From Blastococcus sp. CT_GayMR19 (GTDB taxonomy: Bacteria > Actinomycetota > Actinomycetes > Mycobacteriales > Geodermatophilaceae): a stretch of DNA of 64,000 bases. Under the pieces are notes generated by a model that worked only from the letters and a program-made list of their open reading frames with translations, did not search any database and was not told where the DNA came from. Of this stretch, positions 43,681 to 52,958 are shown piece by piece. The first letter of the stretch is position 1. Every line of letters begins with the position of its first letter. The position numbers and the translations under genes were made by a program. The stretch is from NCBI RefSeq assembly GCF_004570385.1, contig NZ_SPQL01000013.1, positions 52,713-116,712 on the forward strand, read 5' to 3'.

Positions 43681-44637
43681 CTACCGGGCGCCGGTCAGCT
43701 CCGTCGGCAGGGTGATCACGTCGACCATCGCGCCACGCCGGTGCACGGTCATCGGCAGCGGCCGGCCGATCGCGTCGGCGAACAGCAGCCGCTGCAGGCT
43801 CTGGGCGTCGGCGACCGGCCGGCGCCCCGCCTCGAGCACCAGGTCGCCGGCCTTCAGCCCCGACCGGTCGGCTGGCGAGCCGGGCACGACGTCGACGATG
43901 CGCAGCCCGCGGCGGCGGCCCGTGCGCTCGGCCAGCGGGGCCGGGAGCGGCGCCGGCGTGCTGACCAGCCCGAGGTAGGCCCGGCGCACCCGGCCGTCGC
44001 TCACCAGCGAGCCGACGATCCGGCGGGTGGTGTCGTTGATCGGCACGGCGAGCCCCAGGCCCCAGCCGGCGACCGCGGTGTTGATCCCGACCACGCGGGA
44101 CGAGGAGTCGGCCAGCGCGCCGCCGGAGTTACCCGGGTTGAGGGCCGCATCGGTCTGGATGACGTCCTCGACCACCCGCGCCGTCCGCCCGTCGCGGGTG
44201 GGGAGCGACCGGCCGAGCCCGCTGACCACCCCGGCGGTCACCGACCCGGTGAGCCCCAGCGGGTTGCCGACGACCACGACCAGCTGGCCCACCCGGAGCG
44301 TGCCGGCGTCGCCGAGGGTCGCGGGGGGCGGGGTCGCCGTCCGCGATCGGAGCACCGCCAGGTCCGACAGCGGATCGGCGCCGACGACCTCGACGTCGGC
44401 CTCCGTGCCGTCACTGAACACCGCCCGGCCCCGGACCGCGCGGGCCACCACGTGGGCGTTGGTGAGGAGAAGGCCGTCGGCGCTGACCACGACGGCCGAA
44501 CCGGCGCCCGACCGCCCGTCGTGGCCGGTCACCTCGAGGGCGGCGACGTGCGGGGTGAGGTCCGCCGCGACGGCGGTGACGATCCGGGAGTAGGCGTCCA
44601 GCGCCGAGGTGAGATCGGGTTCCGGGGCGATGCTCAT
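43681..44637 (-). CDS. HtrA/DegP-type serine protease without export signal
   Basis: A 318-residue trypsin-fold protease with a PDZ domain. The triad is His62 (LLTNAHVVA), Asp92 (PLSDLAVL) and Ser171 (LNPGNSGGAL). The PDZ domain spans about 225-318 (LRIVDVVPGSPADRSGLKAGDLVLEAG). Most actinobacterial HtrA proteins have a membrane anchor or signal peptide; this one has neither, so it should act in the cytoplasm, perhaps in protein quality control. ATG at 44637 has a strong GGAGGAGG ribosome site. Confidence 0.9.
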   Translation of the reverse strand: MSIAPEPDLTSALDAYSRIVTAVAADLTPHVAALEVTGHDGRSGAGSAVVVSADGLLLTNAHVVARAVRGRAVFSDGTEADVEVVGADPLSDLAVLRSRTATPPPATLGDAGTLRVGQLVVVVGNPLGLTGSVTAGVVSGLGRSLPTRDGRTARVVEDVIQTDAALNPGNSGGALADSSSRVVGINTAVAGWGLGLAVPINDTTRRIVGSLVSDGRVRRAYLGLVSTPAPLPAPLAERTGRRRGLRIVDVVPGSPADRSGLKAGDLVLEAGRRPVADAQSLQRLLFADAIGRPLPMTVHRRGAMVDVITLPTELTGAR

Positions 44638-44768
44638 CGGCCGCCTCCTCCGCGATTACCGGCTTACAGGACCAGTGAACCCCTCGGAAGCAGAGCGGAA
44701 CAGCTCCGGCCTCATGCCCTCGGCGAACACGACCCCGATACTGACCCGGTGATCTCCTCGGAGCCCCG

Positions 44769-46748
44769 GTGACGGCGACGGAGGCGGCCCGTCGCCGCGC
44801 GGCCGAGCAGGCGTGGGTGGGGCTGGGGCCCGCGTTCACGGCGGACGCCGTCGCCGCGCTGGGGCCCGACGAGGCGGACGCCTTCCTGGCCCGGGTCGAG
44901 ATCGTCCTGGCCGATCTGCACGAGTGGCTCGCGGTGCTCTACGGCGGCCGGGCCGAGGTCGACCAGCTCCTCGGGCGGGCCCTGCGCGTCGCGCTGGCCG
45001 CCGCCGTCGAGCGCCCCGCCGAGCTCCGGCGCCTCGACCGCCGGCGGGAGATCGACCCCGGCTGGTTCCAGCGCACCCGCATGCAGGGCTACGTCTGCTA
45101 CGTCGACCGCTTCTGCGGCACCCTCGGCGAGCTGCCCGGGAAGCTCGACTACCTCGCCGAGCTCGGCACCACCTACCTCCACCTGATGCCGTTGCTGGCG
45201 CCGCGCCCCGGCGAGAACGACGGCGGCTACGCGGTGCTGGACTACCGCGCGGTCGACCCCCGGCTGGGCACGATGGACGAGCTCGAGGACGTCGCCCGGC
45301 AGCTGCACGACCGCGGGATGAACCTGTGCATCGACCTCGTCGTCAACCACACCGCGCGCGAGCACCCCTGGGCGCAGGGCTGGCTGGCCGGCGACGCGGC
45401 CTACGCAGGCTTCTACACGGCGTTCCCCGACCGGTCGATGCCCGACGCCTACGACGCGACCATCCCCGAGGTCTTCCCCGACCGGGCGCCGGGCTCGTTC
45501 ACCTGGGTACCGGAGGCCTGCGGCGGCGCCGGCGGCTGGGTGTGGACGACGTTCTGGCCCTACCAGTGGGACCTCGACTACACGAACCCCGCGGTGACGC
45601 TGGCGATGCTGGGCGAGATCACCTGGCTGGCCAACCGCGGCATCGACGTCTTCCGGATGGACGCCGTCCCGTTCATGTGGAAGCGGCTCGGCACCACCTG
45701 CCAGAACCAGCCCGAGGGGCACACCCTCCTGCAGCTGCTGCACGCCCTGACCCGGCTCGCCGCGCCCGGCGTCGTCTTCAAGGCCGAGGCCATCGTGTCG
45801 CCCGAGGACCTGGTGCCCTACCTCGGCGGCCACGAGCGGTACCGCCCGGAGTGCGAGCTGGCGTACCACAACCAGCTCATGGTGATGCTCTGGAGCAGCC
45901 TGGCCACCGAGGACGCCCGGCTGGCCGCGCACGCGCTCGCCCGACTCCCGCAGATCCCGCCGTCGACGTCGTGGGTCACCTACGTCCGGGGGCACGACGA
46001 CATCGGCTGGGCGGTCAGCGACACCGACGCCTGGTCCGTCGGCGTGAGCGGCCACGGCCACCGGCGCTTCCTCAACGAGTTCTTCAGCGGCCGGTTCCCC
46101 GGGTCGTTCGCGCGAGGGGCGCTGTTCCAGGAGAACGAGGCGACCGGCGACGCGCGGATCTCCGGGTCGGCCGCCTCGCTCTGCGGGATCGACGACGCCC
46201 TGCAGCGGGGCGACGCCGTGGCGCTGGAACGCGGGATCCGCCGCCTCGTCCTGCTGTACTCAGTCATCTACGCCTTCGGCGGCATCCCGCTCCTCTACAT
46301 GGGCGACGAGCTCGCCCTCCGCAACGACGCCGGGTACCTCGACGATCCCGAGCGCGCCCCGGACAACCGCTGGATGCACCGTCCGCCGATGGACTGGACC
46401 GCCGCCGCACGCCGGTCGGACCCCACCTCGCTGGAGGGCCGGGTCTTCACCGCCCTGCGGCGGCTGGGGGAGGCACGGCGCACCCTCCCGGTGCTGCGCG
46501 GCGGGGGCGAGTGCCAGGTCCTCGACGTGGGCAACCCAGCCGTGCTGGCGTGGCGCCGGCGCAGCGCGCGCAACGGCACCTTCATCGGCCTGGCCAACAT
46601 GAGCCGCTCGATGCAGGTCGTCCACGCGGACACGGTGACCGGTTTCGGGACGTTCGAGCCGGTGCTGACCAGTGACGGTCAGCCCGACATCCGCGACGGG
46701 CGGCTGCTGCTCCCGGGGCTCGGGTACGCCTGGTTCGCCGAGCCCTGA
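44769..46748 (+). CDS. Amylosucrase (GH13 alpha-glucan-forming) family
   Basis: A 659-residue GH13 enzyme of the amylosucrase type, which builds alpha-1,4-glucan from sucrose and releases fructose. An N-terminal helical domain precedes the barrel. Catalytic residues in family positions: Asp298 in FRMDAVPF, Glu340 in VFKAEAIVS and Asp410/411 in VRGHDDIGW. Also seen are DLVVNHTAREHPWA and the amylosucrase-like VPEACGGAGGWVWTTFWPYQWDLDY. Some relatives hydrolyse sucrose or trehalose, so specificity is not certain. GTG at 44769 is used. Neighbouring genes are unrelated; the product is cytoplasmic. Confidence 0.88.
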   Translation: MTATEAARRRAAEQAWVGLGPAFTADAVAALGPDEADAFLARVEIVLADLHEWLAVLYGGRAEVDQLLGRALRVALAAAVERPAELRRLDRRREIDPGWFQRTRMQGYVCYVDRFCGTLGELPGKLDYLAELGTTYLHLMPLLAPRPGENDGGYAVLDYRAVDPRLGTMDELEDVARQLHDRGMNLCIDLVVNHTAREHPWAQGWLAGDAAYAGFYTAFPDRSMPDAYDATIPEVFPDRAPGSFTWVPEACGGAGGWVWTTFWPYQWDLDYTNPAVTLAMLGEITWLANRGIDVFRMDAVPFMWKRLGTTCQNQPEGHTLLQLLHALTRLAAPGVVFKAEAIVSPEDLVPYLGGHERYRPECELAYHNQLMVMLWSSLATEDARLAAHALARLPQIPPSTSWVTYVRGHDDIGWAVSDTDAWSVGVSGHGHRRFLNEFFSGRFPGSFARGALFQENEATGDARISGSAASLCGIDDALQRGDAVALERGIRRLVLLYSVIYAFGGIPLLYMGDELALRNDAGYLDDPERAPDNRWMHRPPMDWTAAARRSDPTSLEGRVFTALRRLGEARRTLPVLRGGGECQVLDVGNPAVLAWRRRSARNGTFIGLANMSRSMQVVHADTVTGFGTFEPVLTSDGQPDIRDGRLLLPGLGYAWFAEP

Positions 46749-46958
46749 GCGACGGCCGCGGAAATGGATGCGGGCCGGACCCCTGCGCCGTACCGTTTCA
46801 CGCGCGGCTGATGACCAGCCGACCCCGCGTGCGGGGCAGCCGGCGGCGTCGAGGCCGACGTCCCCTCCGTGCACTGGAGCCGCGCGTGGACCGTCCGGCC
46901 GGCAGGTCCCGACACCTTTCCCGACGCACGCCTGGCGCACTCCGCCGCGGCTCCTCCG

Positions 46959-48122
46959 ATGGTTCCCCCTGACCCGGTGAGCGCCGGCCCGGTGCTGCCG
47001 GGGCCGGTGCCCGAACCGGTTCCCGCCGGCGCCACGTTCGGGATCGAGGAGGAGTTCCACCTCGTCGACCCCGTCACCTTCGAGCTGACCCCCAGCCCCG
47101 ACCTCTGCGCGGCGGCGCTGCGCCGGGAGATCGGCCCCCGGATCCACGCCGAGATCGCCACCACCCAGCTCGAGACGGCCAGCGGCATCTGCGAGTCGCT
47201 GGACGGGCTGCGGGCCGAGCTGGTCACCGCCCGGAGGGAGGCGTCCGCGGCCGCCGCGGCGGCCGGCGTCGCGGTGCTGCCGACGTCCACCCATCCGTTC
47301 GGGGGCTGGCAGCAGCAGGTCATCACGCCCGCGCCGCGCTACCAGGCGATGGTCGACCGGTGGGCGGGGCTGGCCTCCCAGCAGGACATCTGCGGCTGCC
47401 ACGTGCACGTCGGCGTGCCCGACCTGGCCACCGCCGTCGCGGTCATGGATCGCGCCCGGCCCTACCTGCCGGTGCTGCTGGCGATGACCGGCAGCTCGCC
47501 GTTCCACGACGGCGTCGACACCGGCTACGAGAGCTACCGCACCCTCTGGTGGTCGCGCTGGCCGACCACCGGGCCGCCCGAGTACATGGGCAGCCCCGAG
47601 CGGTTCGAGGAGGTAGTGGCCGGGCTGGTCGCGTCCGGCGTCGTCGCGGACCGGTCGCATCTGTACTGGGACGTGCGGCCCTCCTACCACCTGCCCACCC
47701 TGGAGTTCCGCCTCGCCGACGTCTGCACGCACGTGGACGACGCCGTCCTGCACGCGGCGCTCGTCCGGTCGCTGGTGCGCGTGCTGGCCGCGCGGGCCGA
47801 GCGGGGCGAGCCGTGCCCGCAGCCGCGCGCGGAGCTGCTCCGGGCGGCGCGCTGGCGGGCCGCCCGGCACGGCATCGGCGGCCAGCTGTTCGACCCGGTG
47901 CTGGGCGCGGCCGTGGACGCGCGACTGGCGGTCCGTCGCCTGCTGGCCGAACTGGAGGACGACCTCCGCGGTCGCGACGAGTGGACCGAGGTCAGCGAGC
48001 TGGTGGCGCGGCTGTTCTCGCGGGGCACCTCGGCGGCGCGGCAGCGGCAGATCTGGCTGCGCACCGGCGACCGGCGGGCGATCGCCGCCCGGATGGTCGC
48101 CGACGGCGTCCCCGGCGTCTGA
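46959..48122 (+). CDS. YbdK family carboxylate-amine ligase (glutamate-cysteine ligase 2-like)
   Basis: About 387 residues of the GCS2 family, which makes gamma-glutamyl or related amide bonds with ATP. Family segments: FGIEEEFHLVD at the start of the domain, QLETASGICESLDGL, STHPFGGWQQQ, CGCHVHVGVPD and TLEFRLADVCTHVDDAVL. Actinobacterial members occur in several copies and most lack proven function. The start is uncertain: ATG at 46959 is used, with GTG at 46869 (longer) or GTG at 46977 possible; the residues before FGIEEE are Pro-rich and unconserved. Confidence 0.87.
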   Translation: MVPPDPVSAGPVLPGPVPEPVPAGATFGIEEEFHLVDPVTFELTPSPDLCAAALRREIGPRIHAEIATTQLETASGICESLDGLRAELVTARREASAAAAAAGVAVLPTSTHPFGGWQQQVITPAPRYQAMVDRWAGLASQQDICGCHVHVGVPDLATAVAVMDRARPYLPVLLAMTGSSPFHDGVDTGYESYRTLWWSRWPTTGPPEYMGSPERFEEVVAGLVASGVVADRSHLYWDVRPSYHLPTLEFRLADVCTHVDDAVLHAALVRSLVRVLAARAERGEPCPQPRAELLRAARWRAARHGIGGQLFDPVLGAAVDARLAVRRLLAELEDDLRGRDEWTEVSELVARLFSRGTSAARQRQIWLRTGDRRAIAARMVADGVPGV

Positions 48123-48216
48123 ACCGACCGGACGCGGGTGAGCCGGCCCGGCCGCCGGGGTATCGCAGGCCCACGGCAGGGCAGGTCCGACTGCCGCGGA
48201 ACGCCGGGGGAGTGCG

Positions 48217-48850
48217 ATGGACGGCATCTACAGCCTGTGGGACTCGATGCACGCGCTGATCGGCTGGCTGCGCGAGCACGAGCCCGGCCAGGTCGACCGG
48301 GCCGTCCAGGCGCTCGCGTGCTTCGAGCCGTTCGGCGAGGACGGCGCCGAGTACGCCTTCGCCAGCCGGTTCGCACCCAACTCCTGCGAGCAGACCGTCG
48401 TCGACCTGTGGCACCACCTGTGCGAGGAACGTGGCAGCCGCAGGTTCGACGACGACCCGGAGGAGCGCTTCTCGGCCGAGCAGAACGCCGCAGTCGTCGT
48501 CGACGCCGAGCGCTACTACCGCGCGACAGTGGGGCGCGCAGATGGCGCGCATGGCGGTCCCGCCCGCGCGCTCCGGCAGCCTGGAGGCGCTGCTGCACGA
48601 CAATGTGGGCGAGGACGCGCTGTTCGTCTGGCCGCGGCGGGGCCGCGCCGAGTGGCTCGACCGCCGGCTGGATCACCGGGCGATCGGCGTCGTCTACCGG
48701 CCGGAGCGGGAGAAGTGGGGCAACTACGTGTCCACCGTGCTGGGGGACCGCTACGACGCCTTCCTCTACCTGGAGGAGACCTCGGCGCTGCAGCCGCTGC
48801 ACCTGGAGCGCGCCGACGAGCACGTCCCGCGCCTGGCCCACGCGGTCTGA
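48217..48850 (+). pseudogene. Decayed erythromycin esterase-like gene (N-terminus missing, internal deletion and frameshift)
   Basis: The frame from 48217 (IYSLWDSMHALIGWLREHEP ... ACFEPFGEDGAEYAFASRF ... ERYYRA) matches the middle of erythromycin-esterase family proteins. At about 48525 it loses register, and the neighbouring frame continues with WGAQMARMAVPPARSGSLEALLHDNVGEDALFVWP and ends with GVVYRPEREKWGNYVSTVLGDRYDAFLYLEETSALQPLHL, the C-terminus of the same family. The N-terminal third and the segment with the central catalytic His are gone. Full-length relatives are 400 or more residues. The gene is inactive by this evidence. Confidence 0.8.
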
Positions 48851-48853
48851 GCG

Positions 48854-49169
48854 GTGGTCTTCCCCGGGCGTACCCGCGACGCGCGCCTGGCGAGCCGGCC
48901 CCCACCGGAGCTCCCGTCCGCTCCGCTGCCCGCTGGTCTGCACGCTCTCGAGCCGGGACCGGGCGCGGAGGCGATGTTCGCCGTGCCACCGGGGCACGCC
49001 ACGCCCGCGCCCGTTCGTCGTCTTCATCCACGGCGCGGGGGGCGGCGGCGGGCACAGCCCCGCGGTCATCGGCCGGCTCGCGGGCGACCGCGGCGTCCTG
49101 GTCCTGGCTCCCGCGTCGGTGGCCGGACGGGCCGTGACCCGGCAGGTCAGGCCGACTCGCGCCCGGTGA
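48854..49169 (+). pseudogene. Truncated, frameshifted alpha/beta hydrolase (phospholipase/carboxylesterase-like) fragment
   Basis: One frame gives an N-terminus (RDARLASRPPPELPSAPLPA, GLHALEPGPGAEAMFAVPPGHATPAP), then the coding register shifts near 49010 to PFVVFIHGAGGGGGHSPAVIG and GVLVLAPASVAG, the oxyanion-loop start of esterases. The stop at 49169 comes before any nucleophile elbow. Only about 100 of roughly 220 residues remain. It directly follows the other pseudogene, so this stretch is decaying, and overlaps the 3' end of the NADH dehydrogenase gene. Confidence 0.7.
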
Positions 49170-50571
49170 TGTCCTCGTCCACGGGTGACGTCTTCGGACC
49201 GCCGGTCTTGGACGCCTCGAAGTCGGGGCCCAGGTGTTCCAGCGCCAGGCGGCCGTACACCTGCTGCTGGGTGGCGACCCGCTGGGAACGCCCGCGGCCC
49301 ATGAAGCTGACCAGCCAGTGGAGCACGGTGGTGATCCGGCTCTTGAAGCCGACGATGTAGAAGAGGTGCAGGGCCAGCCACATGAGCCAGGCGATGAATC
49401 CCTCGAACTTCAGCTTCCCGAGGTCGACGACGGCGTGGAACCGCGAGATCGTCGCCATCGAGCCCTTGTCGGAGTACTTGAACGGCTCGCGGGGGGCCTT
49501 GCCGGCGATGCGGCGCTTGATCTGGTCCGCGGCGTAGCGGCCGCCCTGGATGGCCACCTGTGCGACACCGGGCAGCTTGTCCAGCGACATCATGTCGCCG
49601 ACGACCTGGACCTCGGGGTGCCCGGGGAGGCTCAGGTCCGGCAGCACCGCGACCCGCCCGGCGCGGTCGACCTCGGCGCCGGACTGCTCGCCCAGCAGGC
49701 GCGCCAGCGGGCTGGCCTGGACGCCCGCGGCCCAGATCTTCGTGGCCGCGTTGATGCGGCGGACCTGCCCGTCGGCCTCCTTGATCTCGATGCCGTCGGC
49801 GTCCACGTCGGTGACCATCGCCCCGAGCTGCACCTCGACGCCGGTCTGGTTGAGCTGGCGGCGGGCGCGCCCGCCGAGCTTCTCCCCGAACGAGGGCAGC
49901 ACGTAGGGGGCGGCGTCCAGGAGCACGACGCGGGCGGTGGTGGGGTCGATGCGGCGGAAGTCGCGGCGCAGCGTGCGCCGTGCCAGCTCCGCGATCTGCC
50001 CGGCCATCTCGACACCGGTGGGGCCGGCGCCGACGACCACGAAGGTGAGCAGCCGGTCGATCTCGGCCTGGTCCTCGGCGAGCTCGGCCAGCTCGAAGGC
50101 GCCGAAGATCCGCCCGCGCAGTTCGAGGGCGTCGTCGATGCTCTTCATGCCGGGTGCGAACTCGGCGAACCGGTCGTTGCCGAAGTAGGACTGGCCCGCG
50201 CCGGCCGCGACGATCAGCTCGTCGTAGGGGTGCAGAGTGGTGCGGCCCAGCACCGAGGAGGTGACGGTGCGGCCGGCCAGGTCGATGTCGGTGACCTCAC
50301 CGAGCAGGACCAGCGCGTTCGCCTGCTTGCGCAGGATCTCGCGGGTGGCGGGCGCGATCTCCCCCTCGGAGAGGATCCCGGTCGCCACCTGGTACAGCAG
50401 CGGCTGGAAGAGGTGGTAGCCGGTCTTGGCGATGATCGTGACGTCGACCGGGGCCTTGCGCAGCGCCTGGGCCGCGAACAGGCCGCCGAACCCGGAACCG
50501 ATGATGACCACGCGCGGCCGGCCGCCGGCGGAGTCGTGACCTGCAGGAGCACGCGCTAGTGATGTCGTCAT
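49147..50571 (-). CDS. Type II NADH dehydrogenase (NDH-2) family
   Basis: A 474-residue single-subunit flavoprotein that passes electrons from NADH to quinone without pumping protons. FAD motif VVIIGSGFGGLFAAQALRKAPVDVTII; NADH motif FVVVGAGPTGVEMAGQIAELARRTL; the conserved QPLLYQVATGILSEGEIAPATREIL and the quinone-side AVQAIQ-like AQVAIQGGRYAADQI. A C-terminal membrane-associating segment (FIAWLMWLALHLFYIVGFKSR) is present. ATG at 50571 follows GGGAGG. It may accept electrons alongside CO dehydrogenase in respiration, but the genes are not linked. Confidence 0.93.
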   Translation of the reverse strand: MTTSLARAPAGHDSAGGRPRVVIIGSGFGGLFAAQALRKAPVDVTIIAKTGYHLFQPLLYQVATGILSEGEIAPATREILRKQANALVLLGEVTDIDLAGRTVTSSVLGRTTLHPYDELIVAAGAGQSYFGNDRFAEFAPGMKSIDDALELRGRIFGAFELAELAEDQAEIDRLLTFVVVGAGPTGVEMAGQIAELARRTLRRDFRRIDPTTARVVLLDAAPYVLPSFGEKLGGRARRQLNQTGVEVQLGAMVTDVDADGIEIKEADGQVRRINAATKIWAAGVQASPLARLLGEQSGAEVDRAGRVAVLPDLSLPGHPEVQVVGDMMSLDKLPGVAQVAIQGGRYAADQIKRRIAGKAPREPFKYSDKGSMATISRFHAVVDLGKLKFEGFIAWLMWLALHLFYIVGFKSRITTVLHWLVSFMGRGRSQRVATQQQVYGRLALEHLGPDFEASKTGGPKTSPVDEDITGRESA

Positions 50572-50693
50572 GATGACTTCATCCTCCCACTTCGGGGGGT
50601 GCCGCCCTGGGTGCCATTGAGCGATCCGGGACACAGTCTGCCCGCTCCGGCGCCGGTTCGCGGGTCCCGCGGGAGCGGGGTAGACCACTCGGG

Positions 50694-51338
50694 ATGCGTG
50701 CTGCCCCTGCCTGCGTCGTACTGGTGCCCGGCCTCGGCCTCGACGAGCGGTCCTCGGCCCGGGTGCGCGAACGCATACCGGCGGCCGTCGTCGCCCTGCC
50801 CGGCATGGGCCTGCCCGGGCCGGTCCCCCCGCTGGACGAGCTGGCCCGCCGGCTGCTGGCGGAGGTCGGGGAGGGGCCGGTCGTCCTGGCCGGGCACTCG
50901 CAGAGCTGTCAGGTGGTGGCCGTCGCGGCGCGCGACCCGCGGGTGGTCGCCGTCGTGCTGCTCGGCCCGACGACGGACCCCCGGCTGCGGTCGGCCGCCG
51001 GGTTGGCCGGGCGGTGGCTGGGGACGGCGTGGGCGGAGTCGTGGTGGCAGTTGCCGCTGGTCCTCGCGCAGTGGTGGCACACCGGGCCCAGGGCGATGGT
51101 CGCGCTGTGGCGGTCCGCGGCCCCGGACCGGATCGACTCCCGCCTGCGGGACGTGCGCGTGCCGGTGGTCGTCGTCCGGGGGACCCGCGACCGGCTCTGC
51201 CCGCATGACTGGGCGGTCCGGCTCGCCGACGCCGCGCCGCGGGGGCGGCTCGTCGAGCTGCCCGGTGCCGCGCACATGACGGTGCAGACCCACCCGGACG
51301 AGGTCGCGGGCATCCTGCGGGACGCCCTGGGCGGATGA
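50694..51338 (+). CDS. Alpha/beta hydrolase
   Basis: A 214-residue small alpha/beta hydrolase. VVLVPGLGLDERS supplies the oxyanion loop, VVLAGHSQSCQVVAVAA the nucleophile elbow (Ser in GHSQS), and GAAHMTVQTHPDEV the catalytic His; the acid is in GTRDRLCPHDW. Substrate is unknown. ATG at 50694 lies 122 bp from the divergent NDH-2 gene. The stop overlaps an in-frame ATG (ATGA) for a longer form of the ROK gene, so the two may be co-transcribed. Confidence 0.85.
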   Translation: MRAAPACVVLVPGLGLDERSSARVRERIPAAVVALPGMGLPGPVPPLDELARRLLAEVGEGPVVLAGHSQSCQVVAVAARDPRVVAVVLLGPTTDPRLRSAAGLAGRWLGTAWAESWWQLPLVLAQWWHTGPRAMVALWRSAAPDRIDSRLRDVRVPVVVVRGTRDRLCPHDWAVRLADAAPRGRLVELPGAAHMTVQTHPDEVAGILRDALGG

Positions 51339-51427
51339 CCGGCCGGCTCCTGCTTTCGGGTGGTGCCTCCCCGGAACCGGTCTCGCGGGCGGGAGGACCG
51401 GACGCTGCGGCGTGCCACTATGGCGGC

Positions 51428-52603
51428 GTGGCGCACACCTCTGCCTCGGCCGGCGCCCTGCTGCGCCATGTGCGTACCGGGCGCGCGCGCAGCCGCACCG
51501 AGCTGGTGGCGCTGACCGGAGCCTCACGCAACACGGTGAGCGCGCGGGTCGACGAGCTGATCGCGGCCAACCTCCTGGAAGAGGGCGGGCGGGGGTGGAG
51601 CACGGGAGGGCGACCGCCCACGCTGCTGCAGTTCAACAGCCGGGCGGGGTGCGTCCTTGCGGTGGACCTGGGAGTCACGAGCGTCGACGTCGCGGTCACC
51701 GATCTGTCCGCGCGGATCCTCGCCACGGTGGGTCACCCGATCGACATCGCCGACGGTCCCGTCGTGGTCCTCGCGGAGGTCGACCGGCTGGCCCAGCAGG
51801 TACTCGCCGAGGCCGGCCTCACCCCGGCCGACGTGTGCGTCGTGGGCGTGGGAGTGCCCGGTCCGGTGGAATTCTCGACCGGGCGGCCGTCCCATCCGCC
51901 GATCATGCCGGGCTGGCACGACTACCCGATCCCCGGCGCGTTCGGCCGCTACGAGTGCCCGGTCTACGTCGACAACGACGTGAACGTGATGGCGCTGGGG
52001 GAGATCGGGATCGGCGGATCGATCCAGGACGTGCTCGTCGTGAAGGTCGGGACGGGCATCGGCTGCGGTGTCATCGTGGAGGGGCGGGTGTACCGCGGGG
52101 CGCAGGGCAGCGCCGGCGACATCGGGCACATCTACGTCGCGCAGCCCGACGGGCGCACGGTGGTCTGCCGGTGCGGCAACGAGAACTGCCTCGAGGCGAT
52201 CGCCGGGGGCGGGGCACTGCTCCGCGACGCCATCGCGGCGGGCCTGCCGGTGACCACGGTGCGGCAGCTCGTCGAGCTGGCGGCCCAGGGCGACGGTCCG
52301 GCGATCGAGCTGGTCCGCAATGCCGGCCGGACGATCGGCACGGTGCTCGCCGCGTTGGTCAACTTCTTCAACCCGCACTCCATCGTCATGACCGGAGGAG
52401 TGGCCCGCGCGGGCGCCCCGTTGCTCGCGGGGATCCGGGAGGCGGTCTACGGCCGTTCCATGCCGCTGGCTGCCCGGGCCCTGGAGATCACGGTCAGCGA
52501 TGCGCCCGACCTCTCCGGCAGGGTCGGCGCCGCGCTGATGGCGATCGACGAGTTCCTGGACGAGGACTCGGTCCAGGCCCTCGCGCTGCTCCACGGCAGC
52601 TAG
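51428..52603 (+). CDS. ROK family transcriptional regulator
   Basis: A 391-residue ROK protein with an N-terminal winged helix (ALLRHVRTGRARSRTELVALTGASRNTVSARVDELIAANLLEE), so a regulator rather than a sugar kinase. The sugar-kinase fold shows LAVDLGVTSVDVAVTDL, GVGVPGPVEF, YVDNDVNVMALGE and the ROK zinc site CRCGNENCLEAIAGG. GTG at 51428 is used; the frame reaches an ATG at 51335 that overlaps the upstream hydrolase stop. Its sugar ligand and targets are unknown; the sugar ABC operon at 55.9 kb is a possible target but 3.3 kb away. Confidence 0.9.
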   Translation: MAHTSASAGALLRHVRTGRARSRTELVALTGASRNTVSARVDELIAANLLEEGGRGWSTGGRPPTLLQFNSRAGCVLAVDLGVTSVDVAVTDLSARILATVGHPIDIADGPVVVLAEVDRLAQQVLAEAGLTPADVCVVGVGVPGPVEFSTGRPSHPPIMPGWHDYPIPGAFGRYECPVYVDNDVNVMALGEIGIGGSIQDVLVVKVGTGIGCGVIVEGRVYRGAQGSAGDIGHIYVAQPDGRTVVCRCGNENCLEAIAGGGALLRDAIAAGLPVTTVRQLVELAAQGDGPAIELVRNAGRTIGTVLAALVNFFNPHSIVMTGGVARAGAPLLAGIREAVYGRSMPLAARALEITVSDAPDLSGRVGAALMAIDEFLDEDSVQALALLHGS

Positions 52604-52604
52604 T

Positions 52605-52650
52605 GCCTGGACCAGAAACGTCCGTGGTGTTGATCAGGCGGGGTCCAGGC
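52605..52650 (+). terminator. Possible ROK gene terminator
   Basis: GCCTGGACC (52605-52613) and GGTCCAGGC (52642-52650) form a perfect 9-bp inverted repeat immediately after the ROK stop, but with a 28-base loop, so this may instead be an end of the IS remnant. Confidence 0.35.
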
Positions 52651-52873
52651 TGGCCATCCCCAGCTCGTTGAACCGATGGATGACCTGGCGGACCGAGTCC
52701 TCGTCGGCCTGCAGCAGCCGGGCATTCGCCGCCACGGTGATCCCACCGGCCGAGGCCGGCACCACTATCGCCCGACGCAGCCGAATCGCCGAGCCAGTAC
52801 CTCTCGAGTGATCCGCGGCAACTTGCTGATCCTCCCGGTCAGACAGCCTCCGCACACGCACGGGTTCTGCCAT
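52634..52873 (-). mobile_element. IS630 family transposase N-terminal remnant
   Basis: A 79-residue frame (MAEPVRVRRLSDREDQQVAA ... GTGSAIRLRRAIVVPASAGG ... ARLLQADEDSVRQVIHRFNE then LGMASLDPA) matches the N-terminal helix-turn-helix domain of IS630-type transposases, normally about 350 residues. The DDE catalytic domain is entirely absent; the frame ends at a stop. It is a dead fragment, a relic of an insertion between the ROK regulator and the ABC exporter genes. The 52604-52958 gap contains nothing else I can identify. Confidence 0.8.
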
Positions 52874-52958
52874 CCACAGAGCGTGAACGTCGACACGCCG
52901 CCCGGCCGACAAGCCGAACAGCGTGTCAACCAACACCGTGTGGGTGTTGGTCAGGGCA

